A stretch of 47,821 nucleotides of DNA from contig NZ_JAPFGY010000028.1 of NCBI RefSeq assembly GCF_026586795.1, positions 1 through 47,821 of the forward strand, written 5' to 3'. Below, piece by piece: positions 33,662 through 43,875 of the stretch (its first letter is position 1; each line of letters begins with the position of its first letter). Both the position numbers and the translations under genes were made by a program. This stretch comes from Erythrobacter sp. WG (GTDB lineage Bacteria; Pseudomonadota; Alphaproteobacteria; Sphingomonadales; Sphingomonadaceae). Under the pieces are notes generated by a model, which searched no databases, had not been told where the DNA came from, and saw only the letters and a list, made by a program, of their open reading frames with translations.

Positions 33662-33701
33662 TGATCCCGGTGCACGACCTTGCGCCGGGATCAGTCGTGC
33701 A
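33662..33701. promoter_or_regulatory. Two interleaved inverted repeats (mutually exclusive hairpins)
   Basis: Order A-B-loop-A'-B': TGATCCCGG (33662-33670) pairs with CCGGGATCA (33685-33693), and TGCACGAC (33671-33678) pairs with GTCGTGCA (33694-33701). Both pairings are perfect (9 and 8 bp), but they cannot form together because no loop bases separate the arms. The element lies 57 bases after the c-550 stop and 48 bases before the shared motif of exaA, so it could be a terminator/antiterminator-like switch or an operator. Confidence 0.6.
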
Positions 33702-33748
33702 TGATCAGCGACTTGTCTCCAGACGCGGAGCCGCTTCTGCGCGTTGCA

Positions 33749-33760
33749 CCATAGTCCAAT
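33749..33760 (+). promoter_or_regulatory. Shared 12-mer motif site 5 (exaA promoter)
   Basis: CCATAGTCCAAT, 105 bases before the quinoprotein dehydrogenase start. AGTCCAATTTCGG here is identical to the porin site. Confidence 0.6.
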
Positions 33761-33865
33761 TTCGGCCTCGCCCCGCCATCGGCACCATCGCTTCGCCAGT
33801 GGAGCAATAACGGTGCCGGAGACGTGTCCGGCGACAAGTGGGGGTCCGCGGCAGAGGAGGATCGT

Positions 33866-35719
33866 ATGAAAGGTGCAATCGCAATTCTCATGCTGTCAGG
33901 CGCAGCGTTGGCGACCGGCATTCCGGCCCAGGCGCAAACGGCTGCAGAGCATGATTTCAAGCTTCCGGGCGTCACCTGGGAAGACATTCTCGCCGACGAG
34001 AACACAAACGACAACGTGCTGATGTATGGCCTGGGCGTGAGGGCCCAGCGGTTCAGCACGCTTGACCAGATCAATTCCGGCAATGCGCACAAGGTGGTGC
34101 CCAAGTGGGTGTTCTCCTTCGGCGACGAACGCCAGCGCGGCCAGGAATCGCAGGCGCTGATCTATGACGGGGTGATCTATGTCACCGCCTCCTACAGCCG
34201 CGTCTTCGCGATCGATGCGCGCACCGGCAAGAAGCTGTGGTCCTACAGCGCGCGCCTGCCCGATGATATTCGCCCGTGCTGCGACGTGGTCAACCGGGGT
34301 GCTGCGATTTATGGCGACAAGATTTTCTTCGGCACGCTCGATGCCGGGATGACCGCGCTCGACCGCAAGACCGGCAAGGTCGTGTGGCGCAAGAAGTTCC
34401 AGGATCACACCGCCGGCTACACCATGACCGGCGCGCCGACGATCGTGAAGGACGCCAAGACCGGCAAGGTGATGCTGATCCACGGCTCGTCGGGCGACGA
34501 ATTCGGCGTGGTCGGCGAACTCTACGCCCGCGATCCCGATACCGGCGAAGAAATCTGGATGCGCCCGATGGTCGAAGGCCATCAGGGCCGCCTTAACGGC
34601 AAGCCGCATACCTTCACCGGCGATCCCAAGGCCCCGAGCTGGCCCAACGAGCCCGACGGCAAGAAGGTCGAGGCATGGAATCACGGCGGCGGCGCGCCTT
34701 GGCAATCGGCGACGTATGATGCCAAGACCAACACCATCGTGATCGGCACCGGCAACCCCGCGCCGTGGAACACCTGGAAGCGTTCGCCGGGCGACAGCCT
34801 CTATACCTCCGGCCAGATCTATATCGAGCCTTCGACGGGCGAGCCGGTGGGCTTCTTCCAGCACACGCCCAATGATGCATGGGATTTTTCGGGCAACAAC
34901 CCGATCGTGCTGTTCGATCTGGAAAAGGACGGCAAGACCATCCGCGCCGGTGCCCATGCCGATCGCAACGGGTTCTTCTTCGTCACCGATCTCGACAAGC
35001 TGACCAAGCGCGATGGCAAGATCAGCAAGCAGGTGGGCGGCGCGATCAGTATCGATCCCTTCGTGCCCGGGATCACCTGGGCGACCGGCTGGGATGTTGC
35101 CAAGGGGCGGCCGAAGGAAGTCGAAGGCCAGCGCCCGCCGCCGCCGGCTCCGGGTGAAAAGCAGGGCAAGGCCATCGACGTGACTCCCAACTTCCTGGGC
35201 GGCACCAACTGGATGCCGATGAGCTACAACCCTCAGACCAAGCTGTTCTACATCCCCTCGAACGACTGGTCGGAAAGCTACTGGACGGAAAACATCACCT
35301 ACCAGAAGGGTTCGGCCTATCTGGGGCAGGGTTTCCGCATCAAACGTCAGTTCGATACCCATGTGGGCGTGCTGCGGGCGATGGATCCGGCCACTGGCAA
35401 GATCCGCTGGGAAGCCAAGGAGCCGCTGCCGCTGTGGGGCGGGAACCTGACGACCGCGGGCAACATCGTCGTCCAGGGCACCTCTGATGGCTATGTGAAG
35501 CTGTTCGATGCCACCACCGGCAAGGAGCTCTACAAGTTCCAGACCGGATCGGGGGTGGTCGGGGTGCCGATCACCTGGGAAATGGACGGTCGCCAATATA
35601 TCGGCATCACTTCGGGGTATGGCGGCGCGGTGCCGCTGTGGGGCGGCGACATGGCCGATCTGACCAAGACGGTCAGCCAGGGCGGCAGCTTCTGGGTGTT
35701 TGAACTGCCAAATACCTGA
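33866..35719 (+). CDS. exaA: PQQ-dependent alcohol dehydrogenase (quinoprotein ethanol dehydrogenase type)
   Basis: A 617-aa periplasmic eight-bladed propeller enzyme that oxidises primary alcohols to aldehydes and passes electrons to a c-type cytochrome. The signal peptide ends near AQAQ (residue ~24). It has the adjacent-cysteine disulfide CC (138-139 in [11 protein letters not shown]), the catalytic Asp340 in [10 protein letters not shown], and tryptophan-docking repeats such as [18 protein letters not shown]. The residue two after the catalytic Asp is Ser, not the Asp of lanthanide-type enzymes, so it should use calcium. There is no extra heme domain. Ribosome binding site GAGGAGG. Confidence 0.95.
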   Translation: MKGAIAILMLSGAALATGIPAQAQTAAEHDFKLPGVTWEDILADENTNDNVLMYGLGVRAQRFSTLDQINSGNAHKVVPKWVFSFGDERQRGQESQALIYDGVIYVTASYSRVFAIDARTGKKLWSYSARLPDDIRPCCDVVNRGAAIYGDKIFFGTLDAGMTALDRKTGKVVWRKKFQDHTAGYTMTGAPTIVKDAKTGKVMLIHGSSGDEFGVVGELYARDPDTGEEIWMRPMVEGHQGRLNGKPHTFTGDPKAPSWPNEPDGKKVEAWNHGGGAPWQSATYDAKTNTIVIGTGNPAPWNTWKRSPGDSLYTSGQIYIEPSTGEPVGFFQHTPNDAWDFSGNNPIVLFDLEKDGKTIRAGAHADRNGFFFVTDLDKLTKRDGKISKQVGGAISIDPFVPGITWATGWDVAKGRPKEVEGQRPPPPAPGEKQGKAIDVTPNFLGGTNWMPMSYNPQTKLFYIPSNDWSESYWTENITYQKGSAYLGQGFRIKRQFDTHVGVLRAMDPATGKIRWEAKEPLPLWGGNLTTAGNIVVQGTSDGYVKLFDATTGKELYKFQTGSGVVGVPITWEMDGRQYIGITSGYGGAVPLWGGDMADLTKTVSQGGSFWVFELPNT

Positions 35720-35732
35720 TCGCCCTGTCCTG

Positions 35733-35764
35733 CCGCTGCCCGGGCCGGCGTGCCCGGGCAGCGG
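35733..35764 (+). other. 13-bp perfect hairpin between exaA and the pentapeptide gene
   Basis: CCGCTGCCCGGGC pairs perfectly with GCCCGGGCAGCGG around a 6-base loop, 14 bases after the exaA stop. No T-run follows, so it is more likely an mRNA-stabilising hairpin that keeps exaA transcript high relative to the downstream genes, or a partial terminator. Confidence 0.7.
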
Positions 35765-35789
35765 TCCGGCTTTGGGAAGGAGAGAGACC

Positions 35790-36473
35790 ATGCCGAAAAA
35801 ATCCAATGCCTCGCATGGCCGGGCGGCAGCCCTTGCGATCGCTGCCCTGCTGCTGACGTCCACCGCGGCTGCACAACAGGTAATCGTCAACACTGAAGAA
35901 CGCCCTTCACCATGGGTCGAAAATGGCTGCACCATCGCCCCTGACGCGAAATGCCCAGGCGTTGATCTCAGCTTCGTTGATCTGAGGAATGCGAATCTGG
36001 CCGGTGCCAATCTGGCAGGCGCCAACCTTGCCCGCGCCGATTTGCGCCATGCCAATCTCAATGGCGCAAACCTGCAAGGCGCGATCCTTGATGGCGCGAA
36101 CCTGTTCACCGTGTTCATGAACGGCGCCGATCTGACCGGGGCGCGGCTGCACGGTACCGACCTGTCCTTTGTCCGCGCCGGGAAGGCGAAATTCGACGGC
36201 ACCGACATCGACGCGGCGACCTTCGAGAAGGCCTTGCTGAAAGGGGCCAGCTTCCTCAAGGCACGGATCGTCAATGCTGATCTGCTCGAAGCAAAGCTTT
36301 ATGAAACCAATCTCGAAGGTGCCGAAATGCAGGGCGTGCGGCTGCGCTTTGCGGTGTTTCAGGACGCCTGGATGAAGGACTGCAAGGGCTGCCCGATTCA
36401 CTGGCAGACGGGCGAACCCGTGTGGGAAACCGAAGCGCGCGAGCGTGCGCGTCAGGGCGGCGCTTCGCCGTGA
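35790..36473 (+). CDS. Exported pentapeptide-repeat protein
   Basis: A 227-aa protein with a signal peptide (residues 5-28, [18 protein letters not shown]), a short Cys-containing loop, and about 25 consecutive pentapeptide repeats of the A(D/N)LxX type (residues ~62-190; [20 protein letters not shown] and so on), forming a right-handed quadrilateral beta-helix. The C-terminus has a CKGC pair. Pentapeptide proteins are usually cytoplasmic gyrase-binding or unknown; an exported one inside an exaA operon is unusual. Preceded by GGGAAGGAGAG. Confidence 0.9.
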   Translation: MPKKSNASHGRAAALAIAALLLTSTAAAQQVIVNTEERPSPWVENGCTIAPDAKCPGVDLSFVDLRNANLAGANLAGANLARADLRHANLNGANLQGAILDGANLFTVFMNGADLTGARLHGTDLSFVRAGKAKFDGTDIDAATFEKALLKGASFLKARIVNADLLEAKLYETNLEGAEMQGVRLRFAVFQDAWMKDCKGCPIHWQTGEPVWETEARERARQGGASP

Positions 36474-36525
36474 CAGCCTCAACATCGCCTTGCCGCGCCT
36501 GCAATCCCGCATCACAAGGGGGGAG

Positions 36526-37179
36526 ATGATGACCGAGGTTCAATCGCTCGAACGCGTGCTGATCGTCGATGATCATGGCCTGATCCGCGATGGTCTTCGC
36601 GCCATCCTGCTCTCAAGCTTTCCCGATTGCGACATCGCCGAGGCCGCCAGCTTCACCGAGGCGCTCGAACGGCTCGAAGCGATGCCCGATCCCGACCTTG
36701 TCCTGCTCGATCTCAATATGCCCGATGCGCAGCGCTTCTCCGCGCTCGAACAGCTCAGGGTCGATTTTCCGAGCCTGCCGGTGGTGATGGTGTCGGGCTC
36801 CTATGACCGGGTGACGGTGCGCGACGCGCTGGCGGCTGGCGCGGCCGGGTTCCTGCCCAAGACGCTCGACAGGGCGACCATTCTCGATGCGATCCAGCAG
36901 GTCATGGCGGGCGAGATCTACGTGCCCGAGGAGCTGCAGGTCGATCCGGACGCCGAAGCCTCGGACAAGATCCGCAAGCTGATCGACAGCCTCACCCCCC
37001 AGCAGCGCGTGGTGCTCGGCCAACTCGTCGCCGGGCGGCTCAACAAGCAGATCGCCCACGAGCTCGATATATCGATGACCACCGTCAAGGCCCACGTCTC
37101 GGCGATCCTGTGCAAATTGAATGTGTTCAGCCGCACCCAGGCGGTGATCCTAGCCAACCAGGTCGGTTTTCAGGGTTAG
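36526..37179 (+). CDS. LuxR/NarL-type response regulator of the alcohol island
   Basis: A 217-aa regulator: receiver domain with VLIVDDHGLIRDGLR, phospho-acceptor Asp62 in LLDLNMPD and Lys113 in FLPKT, then a LuxR-type DNA-binding domain (LTPQQRVVLGQLVAGRLNKQIAHELDISMTTVKAHVSAI). It is related to the ExaE/AgmR/ErbR/EraR regulators that activate PQQ alcohol dehydrogenase genes in pseudomonads. It lies behind exaA and the pentapeptide gene and faces the hybrid kinase, its probable partner. It is a natural candidate to bind the shared 12-mer. Confidence 0.92.
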   Translation: MMTEVQSLERVLIVDDHGLIRDGLRAILLSSFPDCDIAEAASFTEALERLEAMPDPDLVLLDLNMPDAQRFSALEQLRVDFPSLPVVMVSGSYDRVTVRDALAAGAAGFLPKTLDRATILDAIQQVMAGEIYVPEELQVDPDAEASDKIRKLIDSLTPQQRVVLGQLVAGRLNKQIAHELDISMTTVKAHVSAILCKLNVFSRTQAVILANQVGFQG

Positions 37180-37186
37180 CGTCCGG

Positions 37187-39409
37187 TCAGGACACGGCCG
37201 CCATCTGCCGCAGCAGCGCGCGCAGCTGCGCGGGCTTGACCGGCTTGGTCAGCACCGCAAGGTCTAGCGCGGCGAGGCGCGCGCGGACTTCCTCGCTGCG
37301 GTCGGCGGTGACGATGGCTGCGGGCAGGCTGCCCCGGTGCAGCGCGCGGATGCGGGCGACGGCCGCATCGCCGGTGAGGCCATCCTCGAGGTGATAATCC
37401 GCCAGCATCAGTGCGAGGCCCTCGCGCGCGGCAGCCTCTGCCTCGGGATGATCGGGGCCAACCGCGGTGATCGTGCGGTAGCCCCAGTTCTCCAGCAGCG
37501 CGCGCATCCCGGCGAGGATGGATTCGTCGTTGTCGATCACAAGAATCGCCCCTGCGGCGGCCGCCTGCCGTTCCGTGGCATGGCCAGCTGGATCGGGCCG
37601 CAGCGCCGCCACGGGCTGAGCCGCATCGAGCGTGATCGAAAAGGTCGACCCCTCCCCCACGACCGAATGCAGCGCGATCCCGTGCCCGAGCTTGAGACAC
37701 GACCGCCGCACGATCGCAAGGCCGAGGCCGTGCCCCGGGATCTTGCGGGTCGCCTCCAGCCGTCGGAACTCCTCGAACACGCTGCCCTGCAATTCGTGCG
37801 GGATGCCGGGACCGGTGTCGGCAACCATGATCGTCACCTGCTGCCCTTGTCGCCGCGACGTCAAGGCAACGCGCCCGGCGGCGGTATAGCGGATGGCGTT
37901 GGAAACGAGGTTCTGGAGCACCCGTCGCAGCATCCCCACGTCGCTGGCGACGAATTGCCCGGTCTCGGCGACATCGAAAGCCAGCCCGCGCGTTGCCGCC
38001 ACCGGGGCGAACTCGACCCGCAGCGCCGAAAGCATCCGGTCGAGGTCGATGGCGCGGATCTCCGGCTGGACCGCGCCGGCATCGAGCCGCGAGATCTCGA
38101 ACAGGCTTTCGAGCAGGTCCTCGACCGAATCGAGCGCGATCCCCGCCTGCCCCACCAGGCGCCGGGTGCTGTCGGCCAACCGCTCCTGATCGAGCGCCGA
38201 GACGAACAGCCTCGCGGCGTTGAGGGGTTGGAGCAGGTCGTGGCTGGCAGCGGCGAGGAAGCGGGTCTTGGAGAGGTTGGCAAGCTCGGCCTCGTCCTTG
38301 GCCTCGGCCAGTTGACGGTTGACCTCGATAAGCTCGGCGGTGCGCTCCTTGACCGCGCGTTCGAGCGTCTCGGCGACCTCGCGCATCGAGCGCTGAAAAC
38401 GGATGCGGTCGGTCACGTCGTCGAAGGCGAAGGCCATCCCGCCGGTCGCCAGCGTGACCGAGCGGATCACGAAGTTGCGGCTGCCCATCATGCACTCGGT
38501 GCTGATCCGGGGGCCCCGGCCCTCGCGCCACTCCACCGCCTGCGGACGGTCGAGAGCGCAGCGCTCGATGCAGTGGCGCACGAAATCGGCGTGGGTGCCG
38601 ATGTTCGCCAGCGTTTCGCGGTTGACTCGCAGCATGGTCGCGAATTCGTCGTTCCAGGCTTGCAGCTGCTGGTTGGGGCCGAACAGGCACGCGCCTTCCG
38701 AGAGGGTATCGAGCGTCGATTGCAGCGCGAGGTTGCGTTCGGCGAGTTCCCGCGCACGCTGGCGGGCATCCTCCGCCTTGACGCTGGTGATGTCGGTATA
38801 GATGCCGACCGTGCCCCCCTCGCTGGTGCGCAGCTCGCTGATCTGGAGCCAGCGCCCGTCGGCGAGCAGCTGGACGTGGACGCCGGCATCGCGGTGCCGC
38901 GCGAGGCGCTCCTGTTTCCAGCGTTCAGGGGCGACGAGCGAGCCGATGGTGCTGCCGTGACCGGCCAATAGGTCGACCAGCTCGTCGAAGCGCGGCCGCT
39001 CGGCGACGATCTCGCGGAACTCGGGCCAGAAATCGAGGAAGGCGGCGTTGCACATCACCAGCCGGTCCTCGGCATCGAACAGCGCGAACCCGTCGCTGAG
39101 CGAATCAATTGCATCGCGCAGCCGCGCGCGGGCCGCGTCGGCATCCATGTGCGCGGCTTCGATCTGGGCGTTGATCGAGGCGAGCTTGACCATCGCCTCC
39201 TCGAGCTCGCCGGTGCGGTCGCGCACCATGGCTTCCAGCGCGATGGCGTTCTCGAACATCGAGAAGGCCCCGCCCGCCAGATCGCTCGAGCGCTCGACAC
39301 GGTCCATCAGCGCGGCGTTGATCGCCTCGAGCCTGCGCACCTTGTCCCTGAGCGCGGCGATCTCCTCCGCTTCGGCTCGCCCCTGTACGGGATCGACGGC
39401 GGTGGCCAT
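37187..39409 (-). CDS. Hybrid histidine kinase, PAS-PAS-HisKA-HATPase-REC (NahK/ErcS' type)
   Basis: A 740-aa soluble sensor kinase with no membrane segment. An N-terminal coiled coil (1-95) leads to two PAS domains (~95-215, with FALFDAEDRLVMCN, and ~232-335, with EGACLFGPNQQLQAWN). The HisKA has His390 (ASHDLLQPLNAAR), the HATPase has N boxes (LVSNAIRY), DTGPGIP and GHGLGL, and a C-terminal receiver has Asp671 (LADYHLEDG). It resembles P. aeruginosa ErcS'/NahK, which regulates the exa genes and partners with the FIST protein NosP. The start overlaps the FIST stop. Confidence 0.92.
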   Translation of the reverse strand: MATAVDPVQGRAEAEEIAALRDKVRRLEAINAALMDRVERSSDLAGGAFSMFENAIALEAMVRDRTGELEEAMVKLASINAQIEAAHMDADAARARLRDAIDSLSDGFALFDAEDRLVMCNAAFLDFWPEFREIVAERPRFDELVDLLAGHGSTIGSLVAPERWKQERLARHRDAGVHVQLLADGRWLQISELRTSEGGTVGIYTDITSVKAEDARQRARELAERNLALQSTLDTLSEGACLFGPNQQLQAWNDEFATMLRVNRETLANIGTHADFVRHCIERCALDRPQAVEWREGRGPRISTECMMGSRNFVIRSVTLATGGMAFAFDDVTDRIRFQRSMREVAETLERAVKERTAELIEVNRQLAEAKDEAELANLSKTRFLAAASHDLLQPLNAARLFVSALDQERLADSTRRLVGQAGIALDSVEDLLESLFEISRLDAGAVQPEIRAIDLDRMLSALRVEFAPVAATRGLAFDVAETGQFVASDVGMLRRVLQNLVSNAIRYTAAGRVALTSRRQGQQVTIMVADTGPGIPHELQGSVFEEFRRLEATRKIPGHGLGLAIVRRSCLKLGHGIALHSVVGEGSTFSITLDAAQPVAALRPDPAGHATERQAAAAGAILVIDNDESILAGMRALLENWGYRTITAVGPDHPEAEAAAREGLALMLADYHLEDGLTGDAAVARIRALHRGSLPAAIVTADRSEEVRARLAALDLAVLTKPVKPAQLRALLRQMAAVS

Positions 39410-40644
39410 CAGCGGCCGATCGCCAGGCAGCTGAGCGTCTGGTTGAGATGCGCGGCGCGGAACTGTTCGCCATAGGTGTTGAAGCCCGCGAGGCGGTTGG
39501 CACCGTAGATCGCGCAAACCTCGCCAGCGAGCTGCCGCTGTTCGGCATCGATCCGGTTGAGCACGCAATCGAAGCCGAGCACATGGTCGATCTCGCCGAC
39601 CTCGGCATGGAGCTTGGCGAAGAATTGCTTGAGGCGGGCCACACGGTCGACCGGCTCACCCACCGTGAGCACGATGCCCCGGTCGACCGCACCGTAGAAG
39701 GTGAGGCTGCCGTCGGGATTGGCGGTCTGGATCGCGCGGACGTGATAGTTGCCCCCGGCGCGCACCATCGGCGGGTGGGCGGCAAAAAAGGCGGTGTCGA
39801 GCACCGCGCCGGGCGCGCCGGCGAGCCTGCGATATTCGTCGGCAGCCGGCGCAGCGTTGATCTCGTGGACGATCCGGCGTTCGGGATCGGCGGCGGTCAC
39901 CACCATGCGCTGCGGGCCGGGCTCGTAGAAGCATTCGGAATAGACCTGCATCGGCCGCGAACTGGCGAGCATCACGATCGCCGCGGTATCGCTGCGGAAG
40001 GCGCCGTTGCACAGCACGCCGGTTTCGCTGAACAGCAGTCCGTCGCCGCTCGATCCGCCGATCAGCGGGATGTCGCCGAGCGCATCCTGCACCGTCATGG
40101 TGAGGAGCTCCTCGCGGTGCGACAGCCCATCGACGAAGAACAGGGCGACCTGGCTGCCATTCTCTCCGAGACAGCGGGCTTCGTGCCGCACATTGGCCGC
40201 AAGGTGACGGATCTGGCGGCGCGCATCGTCCCGGTCGAGCCCGTCGATGGACGACAGGTGCAGGACGCGGAAGGTGAAGCTGTCCGCGGGAAAGCCCATG
40301 AACAAAAGACTGTCGGCATCGTAGCCGCGCCCGGTGATCTCGCCCGCGCTGGTGCATCCTGCCAGCGGGAAACCGGAGAGGTGCTGCGCTATCGCCGCCG
40401 CGAGCGCTTCGCGCGGGTAGCTGCTGGAGCAGAACAGAATGCCGCCAGCAAGGACGCGCCCGTCAATTGACCGCGCGATCTCGGCAACGGCATCGGTCGG
40501 GCAGGCGGCGTGCGAGCTTGCAACGACAAGACCGCCGGCCGCCGATGGGCGCGGTGCGTGCAATGGCCTCTCCCGTTTTTCTCCCGAAGGCAGTGCCTTC
40601 GCCCCGGGGGCATAATGTTGCTTTTTCGCCCGAGCGGCAAGCAT
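39409..40644 (-). CDS. FIST domain sensor protein (NosP-like)
   Basis: A 411-aa cytoplasmic protein with FIST_N (CSSSYPREALAAAIAQHL, PLAGCTSAGEITGRGY, LFFVDGLSHREE, IGGSSGDGLLF) and FIST_C (AGGNYHVRAIQTANPDGSLTFYGAVDRG, GFDCVLNRI, GFNTYGEQF). FIST domains bind small molecules; P. aeruginosa NosP is a FIST protein that binds heme and NO and controls the adjacent kinase NahK. Here the gene overlaps the kinase start (TGATG), so the pair is likely functionally coupled. Signal identity is inference. Confidence 0.9.
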   Translation of the reverse strand: MLAARAKKQHYAPGAKALPSGEKRERPLHAPRPSAAGGLVVASSHAACPTDAVAEIARSIDGRVLAGGILFCSSSYPREALAAAIAQHLSGFPLAGCTSAGEITGRGYDADSLLFMGFPADSFTFRVLHLSSIDGLDRDDARRQIRHLAANVRHEARCLGENGSQVALFFVDGLSHREELLTMTVQDALGDIPLIGGSSGDGLLFSETGVLCNGAFRSDTAAIVMLASSRPMQVYSECFYEPGPQRMVVTAADPERRIVHEINAAPAADEYRRLAGAPGAVLDTAFFAAHPPMVRAGGNYHVRAIQTANPDGSLTFYGAVDRGIVLTVGEPVDRVARLKQFFAKLHAEVGEIDHVLGFDCVLNRIDAEQRQLAGEVCAIYGANRLAGFNTYGEQFRAAHLNQTLSCLAIGR

Positions 40645-40646
40645 TT

Positions 40647-41045
40647 TCAGGCTCCGCTCACGGGCGCGCCGGCGGCGGCGAGCCGCTCTGCCTCGGCATC
40701 GGTGAAGACCCTGCTGCGGGTGACGAACCGCACCCCTTCGGGAGCCTCGAGGCTCATTCCCGATCCGCGCCCGGGCACGACGTCGATGGTGATCTCGGTG
40801 TGCTCCCAATATGCGAACTGGCGTGCGCCGATCCACACCGGGGTGTCGCCCGCGACATGGCCGAGCAGCACGTCCTGTCCGCCGACCTTGAACTCGCCGC
40901 GCGCGAAGCACATCGGGGCCGAGCCGTCGCAGCATCCGCCGGACTGGTGGAACATCAGCGGGCCGTGGAGGGCAGCGAGCCGCAAGATCCAGGCTTCAGC
41001 CTCCGGGGACGCAAGGACGCGCGGCGGCGGGGTCTGGTCGGGCAT
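40647..41045 (-). CDS. DUF779 protein, aldehyde dehydrogenase-associated
   Basis: A 132-aa protein with the DUF779 pattern HGPLMFHQSGGCCDGSAPMC, a Cys-rich turn (three cysteines within a dozen residues), QFAYWEHTEITIDVVPGRGSGMSLEAPEG and GVRFVTRSR. DUF779 genes sit beside acetaldehyde dehydrogenases such as Pseudomonas ExaC/AldA homologues; no biochemical role is established, though metal binding by the cysteines is plausible. It ends two bases before the FIST start and begins 117 bases after the aldehyde dehydrogenase stop. Confidence 0.9.
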   Translation of the reverse strand: MPDQTPPPRVLASPEAEAWILRLAALHGPLMFHQSGGCCDGSAPMCFARGEFKVGGQDVLLGHVAGDTPVWIGARQFAYWEHTEITIDVVPGRGSGMSLEAPEGVRFVTRSRVFTDAEAERLAAAGAPVSGA

Positions 41046-41070
41046 AAGTCTCTCCCTCGTTCGACAAAGC

Positions 41071-41154
41071 GGGGCGGACGGCGCCTTCGCCATCCGCCCC
41101 GTGGGACACCGGAACCGACCCCTTGGGAGAGGTTGAGCGGGAGGCGGTTCCGGT
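41071..41154. other. Two hairpins between aldehyde dehydrogenase and DUF779 genes
   Basis: GGGGCGGA...TCCGCCCC (41071-41100, 8-bp outer arms) and ACCGGAACCG...CGGTTCCGGT (41108-41154, perfect 10-bp arms) fill most of the 117-bp gap. Neither has a T-run, so they probably act as RNA-stability or partial-termination elements setting a high dehydrogenase to low regulator ratio. Confidence 0.6.
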
Positions 41155-41162
41155 CGTTAAGC

Positions 41163-42683
<1,521 letters not shown>

Positions 42684-42748
42684 GACACTTCTCCTCTCGC
42701 CCATCGGTCGACGTGGATGAAGTGTGCGCGGATCGTCCCCGTCTGCCT

Positions 42749-42760
42749 ATTGTACCTTAG
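42749..42760 (-). promoter_or_regulatory. Shared 12-mer motif site 6 (aldehyde dehydrogenase promoter)
   Basis: CTAAGGTACAAT on the minus strand, 65 bases before the aldehyde dehydrogenase start. It agrees with the other sites at the fixed positions C1, A3-A4, G6 and CAAT, and lies between the dehydrogenase and the tRNA gene. Confidence 0.55.
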
Positions 42761-42797
42761 GCCGATGAAGCGCCGGGCCGAGGTTCGGAAAAGGCCG

Positions 42798-42874
42798 TGG
42801 CGCGCCCGGCAGGACTCGAACCTGCTGCCTCAAGATTAGAAGTCTCGCGCTCTATCCAGATGAGCTACGGGCGC
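42798..42874 (-). tRNA. tRNA-Arg (anticodon TCT)
   Basis: A 77-base tRNA read leftward with encoded CCA (42800-42798). The acceptor stem GCGCCCG pairs perfectly with CGGGCGC, the D arm is GCTCATCTGGATAGAGC, the anticodon loop CTTCTAA carries TCT, and the T arm is GCAGG-TTCGAGT-CCTGC. It decodes AGA. No integrase or duplicated 3' end is seen next to it, so it is not visibly an attachment site. Confidence 0.95.
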
Positions 42875-42945
42875 GCGCGCCGAACGGCACGGGCCGCCAA
42901 TAGCGCGCTTTGCGCGGCAAGGGAAACGCGCTAACCGTTCCGGCG

Positions 42946-43842
42946 ATGGAAAACGCCGCGTCGCCGCAAGAGCCCGCCGATCCCGCCGCCGCTTTCGATC
43001 GCGATCCGGGCGACGGGATCGTCGCCACCTCGCGCCCTCCGGTCGTCTTCCGCTTCTACGATCTGGTGATGGCCGCCTTCGTCGCGATCCTGCTGCTCTC
43101 GAACATCATCGGTGCGGCCAAGCTCACCTATGTGGATGTGCCGTTCTGGCCCGAGGGCCTGTGGCCTGCGCCCGATGGCACCTTCATCTACGGCGCCGGC
43201 ATCCTATTCTTCCCGCTGGGCTACGTGATCGGCGACGTGCTGACCGAAATCTACGGCTTTGCCCGCGCGCGGCGGGTGATCTGGGTGGGGACGGCGGCGA
43301 TGGTGTTCCTCGCCTTCATGTCTTTCGTCGTCACCGCCCTGCCCCCCTTTCCCGGCTGGGAGTGCGCGGCGAGCGGCTTCGGCGGGCCCCGCCCGGTCAC
43401 CTCCGCCGCCGACGCCGCCATTTCCGGCGGCGCGATCTGCCAGAGCACCTACGAGAGCGTGTTCGGCAGCACCTGGCGCATCGTCGTTGCCTCGATCACC
43501 GCCTTCTGGGCGGGAGAATTCGTCAATTCCTTCGTCATGGCCAAGATGAAGGTCTGGACCAAGGGCCGCGCCCTGTGGACCCGCACCATCGGCTCGACCG
43601 TGGTCGGTCAGGGCGTCGACAGCCTGATCTTCTACCCGGTCGCCTTCTACGGCATCTGGACGACTGACGCGGTGCTGACGGTGATGGTCACCAACTGGAC
43701 GCTCAAGGTCACGTGGGAGGCGGTGCTGACCCCGGTGACCTACGTGGTGGTGAACAAGCTGAAGGCCGCCGAGGGCGTCGACCTGTTCGACATCGATACC
43801 GACTTCTCGCCCTTCGCGAGCAGCGAAGCGGTCCGGGCCTAG
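42946..43842 (+). CDS. Queuosine precursor transporter (YhhQ/VUT family)
   Basis: A 298-aa membrane protein with about six hydrophobic segments and family motifs AILLLSNIIGAAKL, FPLGYVIGDVLTEIYGF and WAGEFVNSFVMAKMKVWTKG. YhhQ proteins import preQ0/preQ1 for queuosine in tRNA. It carries an unusually long N-terminal polar leader (about 35 residues) and a C-terminal polar tail. The gene sits next to a tRNA gene. The ATG at 42946 is the first in-frame start after the tRNA. Confidence 0.88.
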   Translation: MENAASPQEPADPAAAFDRDPGDGIVATSRPPVVFRFYDLVMAAFVAILLLSNIIGAAKLTYVDVPFWPEGLWPAPDGTFIYGAGILFFPLGYVIGDVLTEIYGFARARRVIWVGTAAMVFLAFMSFVVTALPPFPGWECAASGFGGPRPVTSAADAAISGGAICQSTYESVFGSTWRIVVASITAFWAGEFVNSFVMAKMKVWTKGRALWTRTIGSTVVGQGVDSLIFYPVAFYGIWTTDAVLTVMVTNWTLKVTWEAVLTPVTYVVVNKLKAAEGVDLFDIDTDFSPFASSEAVRA

Positions 43843-43875
43843 ACCTATCTGCCAAGCACTGCGGTTGGCGCAGAC

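Noticed and set aside
33662..33701. H-type pseudoknot from the interleaved arms
   Set aside because: Zero-length connecting loops would have to span 8-9-bp helices, which is sterically implausible; mutually exclusive hairpins fit better.
33866..35719. XoxF-type lanthanide methanol dehydrogenase
   Set aside because: Ser rather than Asp at the +2 position after the catalytic Asp, adjacent c-550 PedF, and ethanol-dehydrogenase-type neighbours.
42798..42874. tRNA-Arg as an integration site for a mobile element
   Set aside because: No integrase, no duplicated tRNA end, and neighbours are ordinary chromosomal genes.
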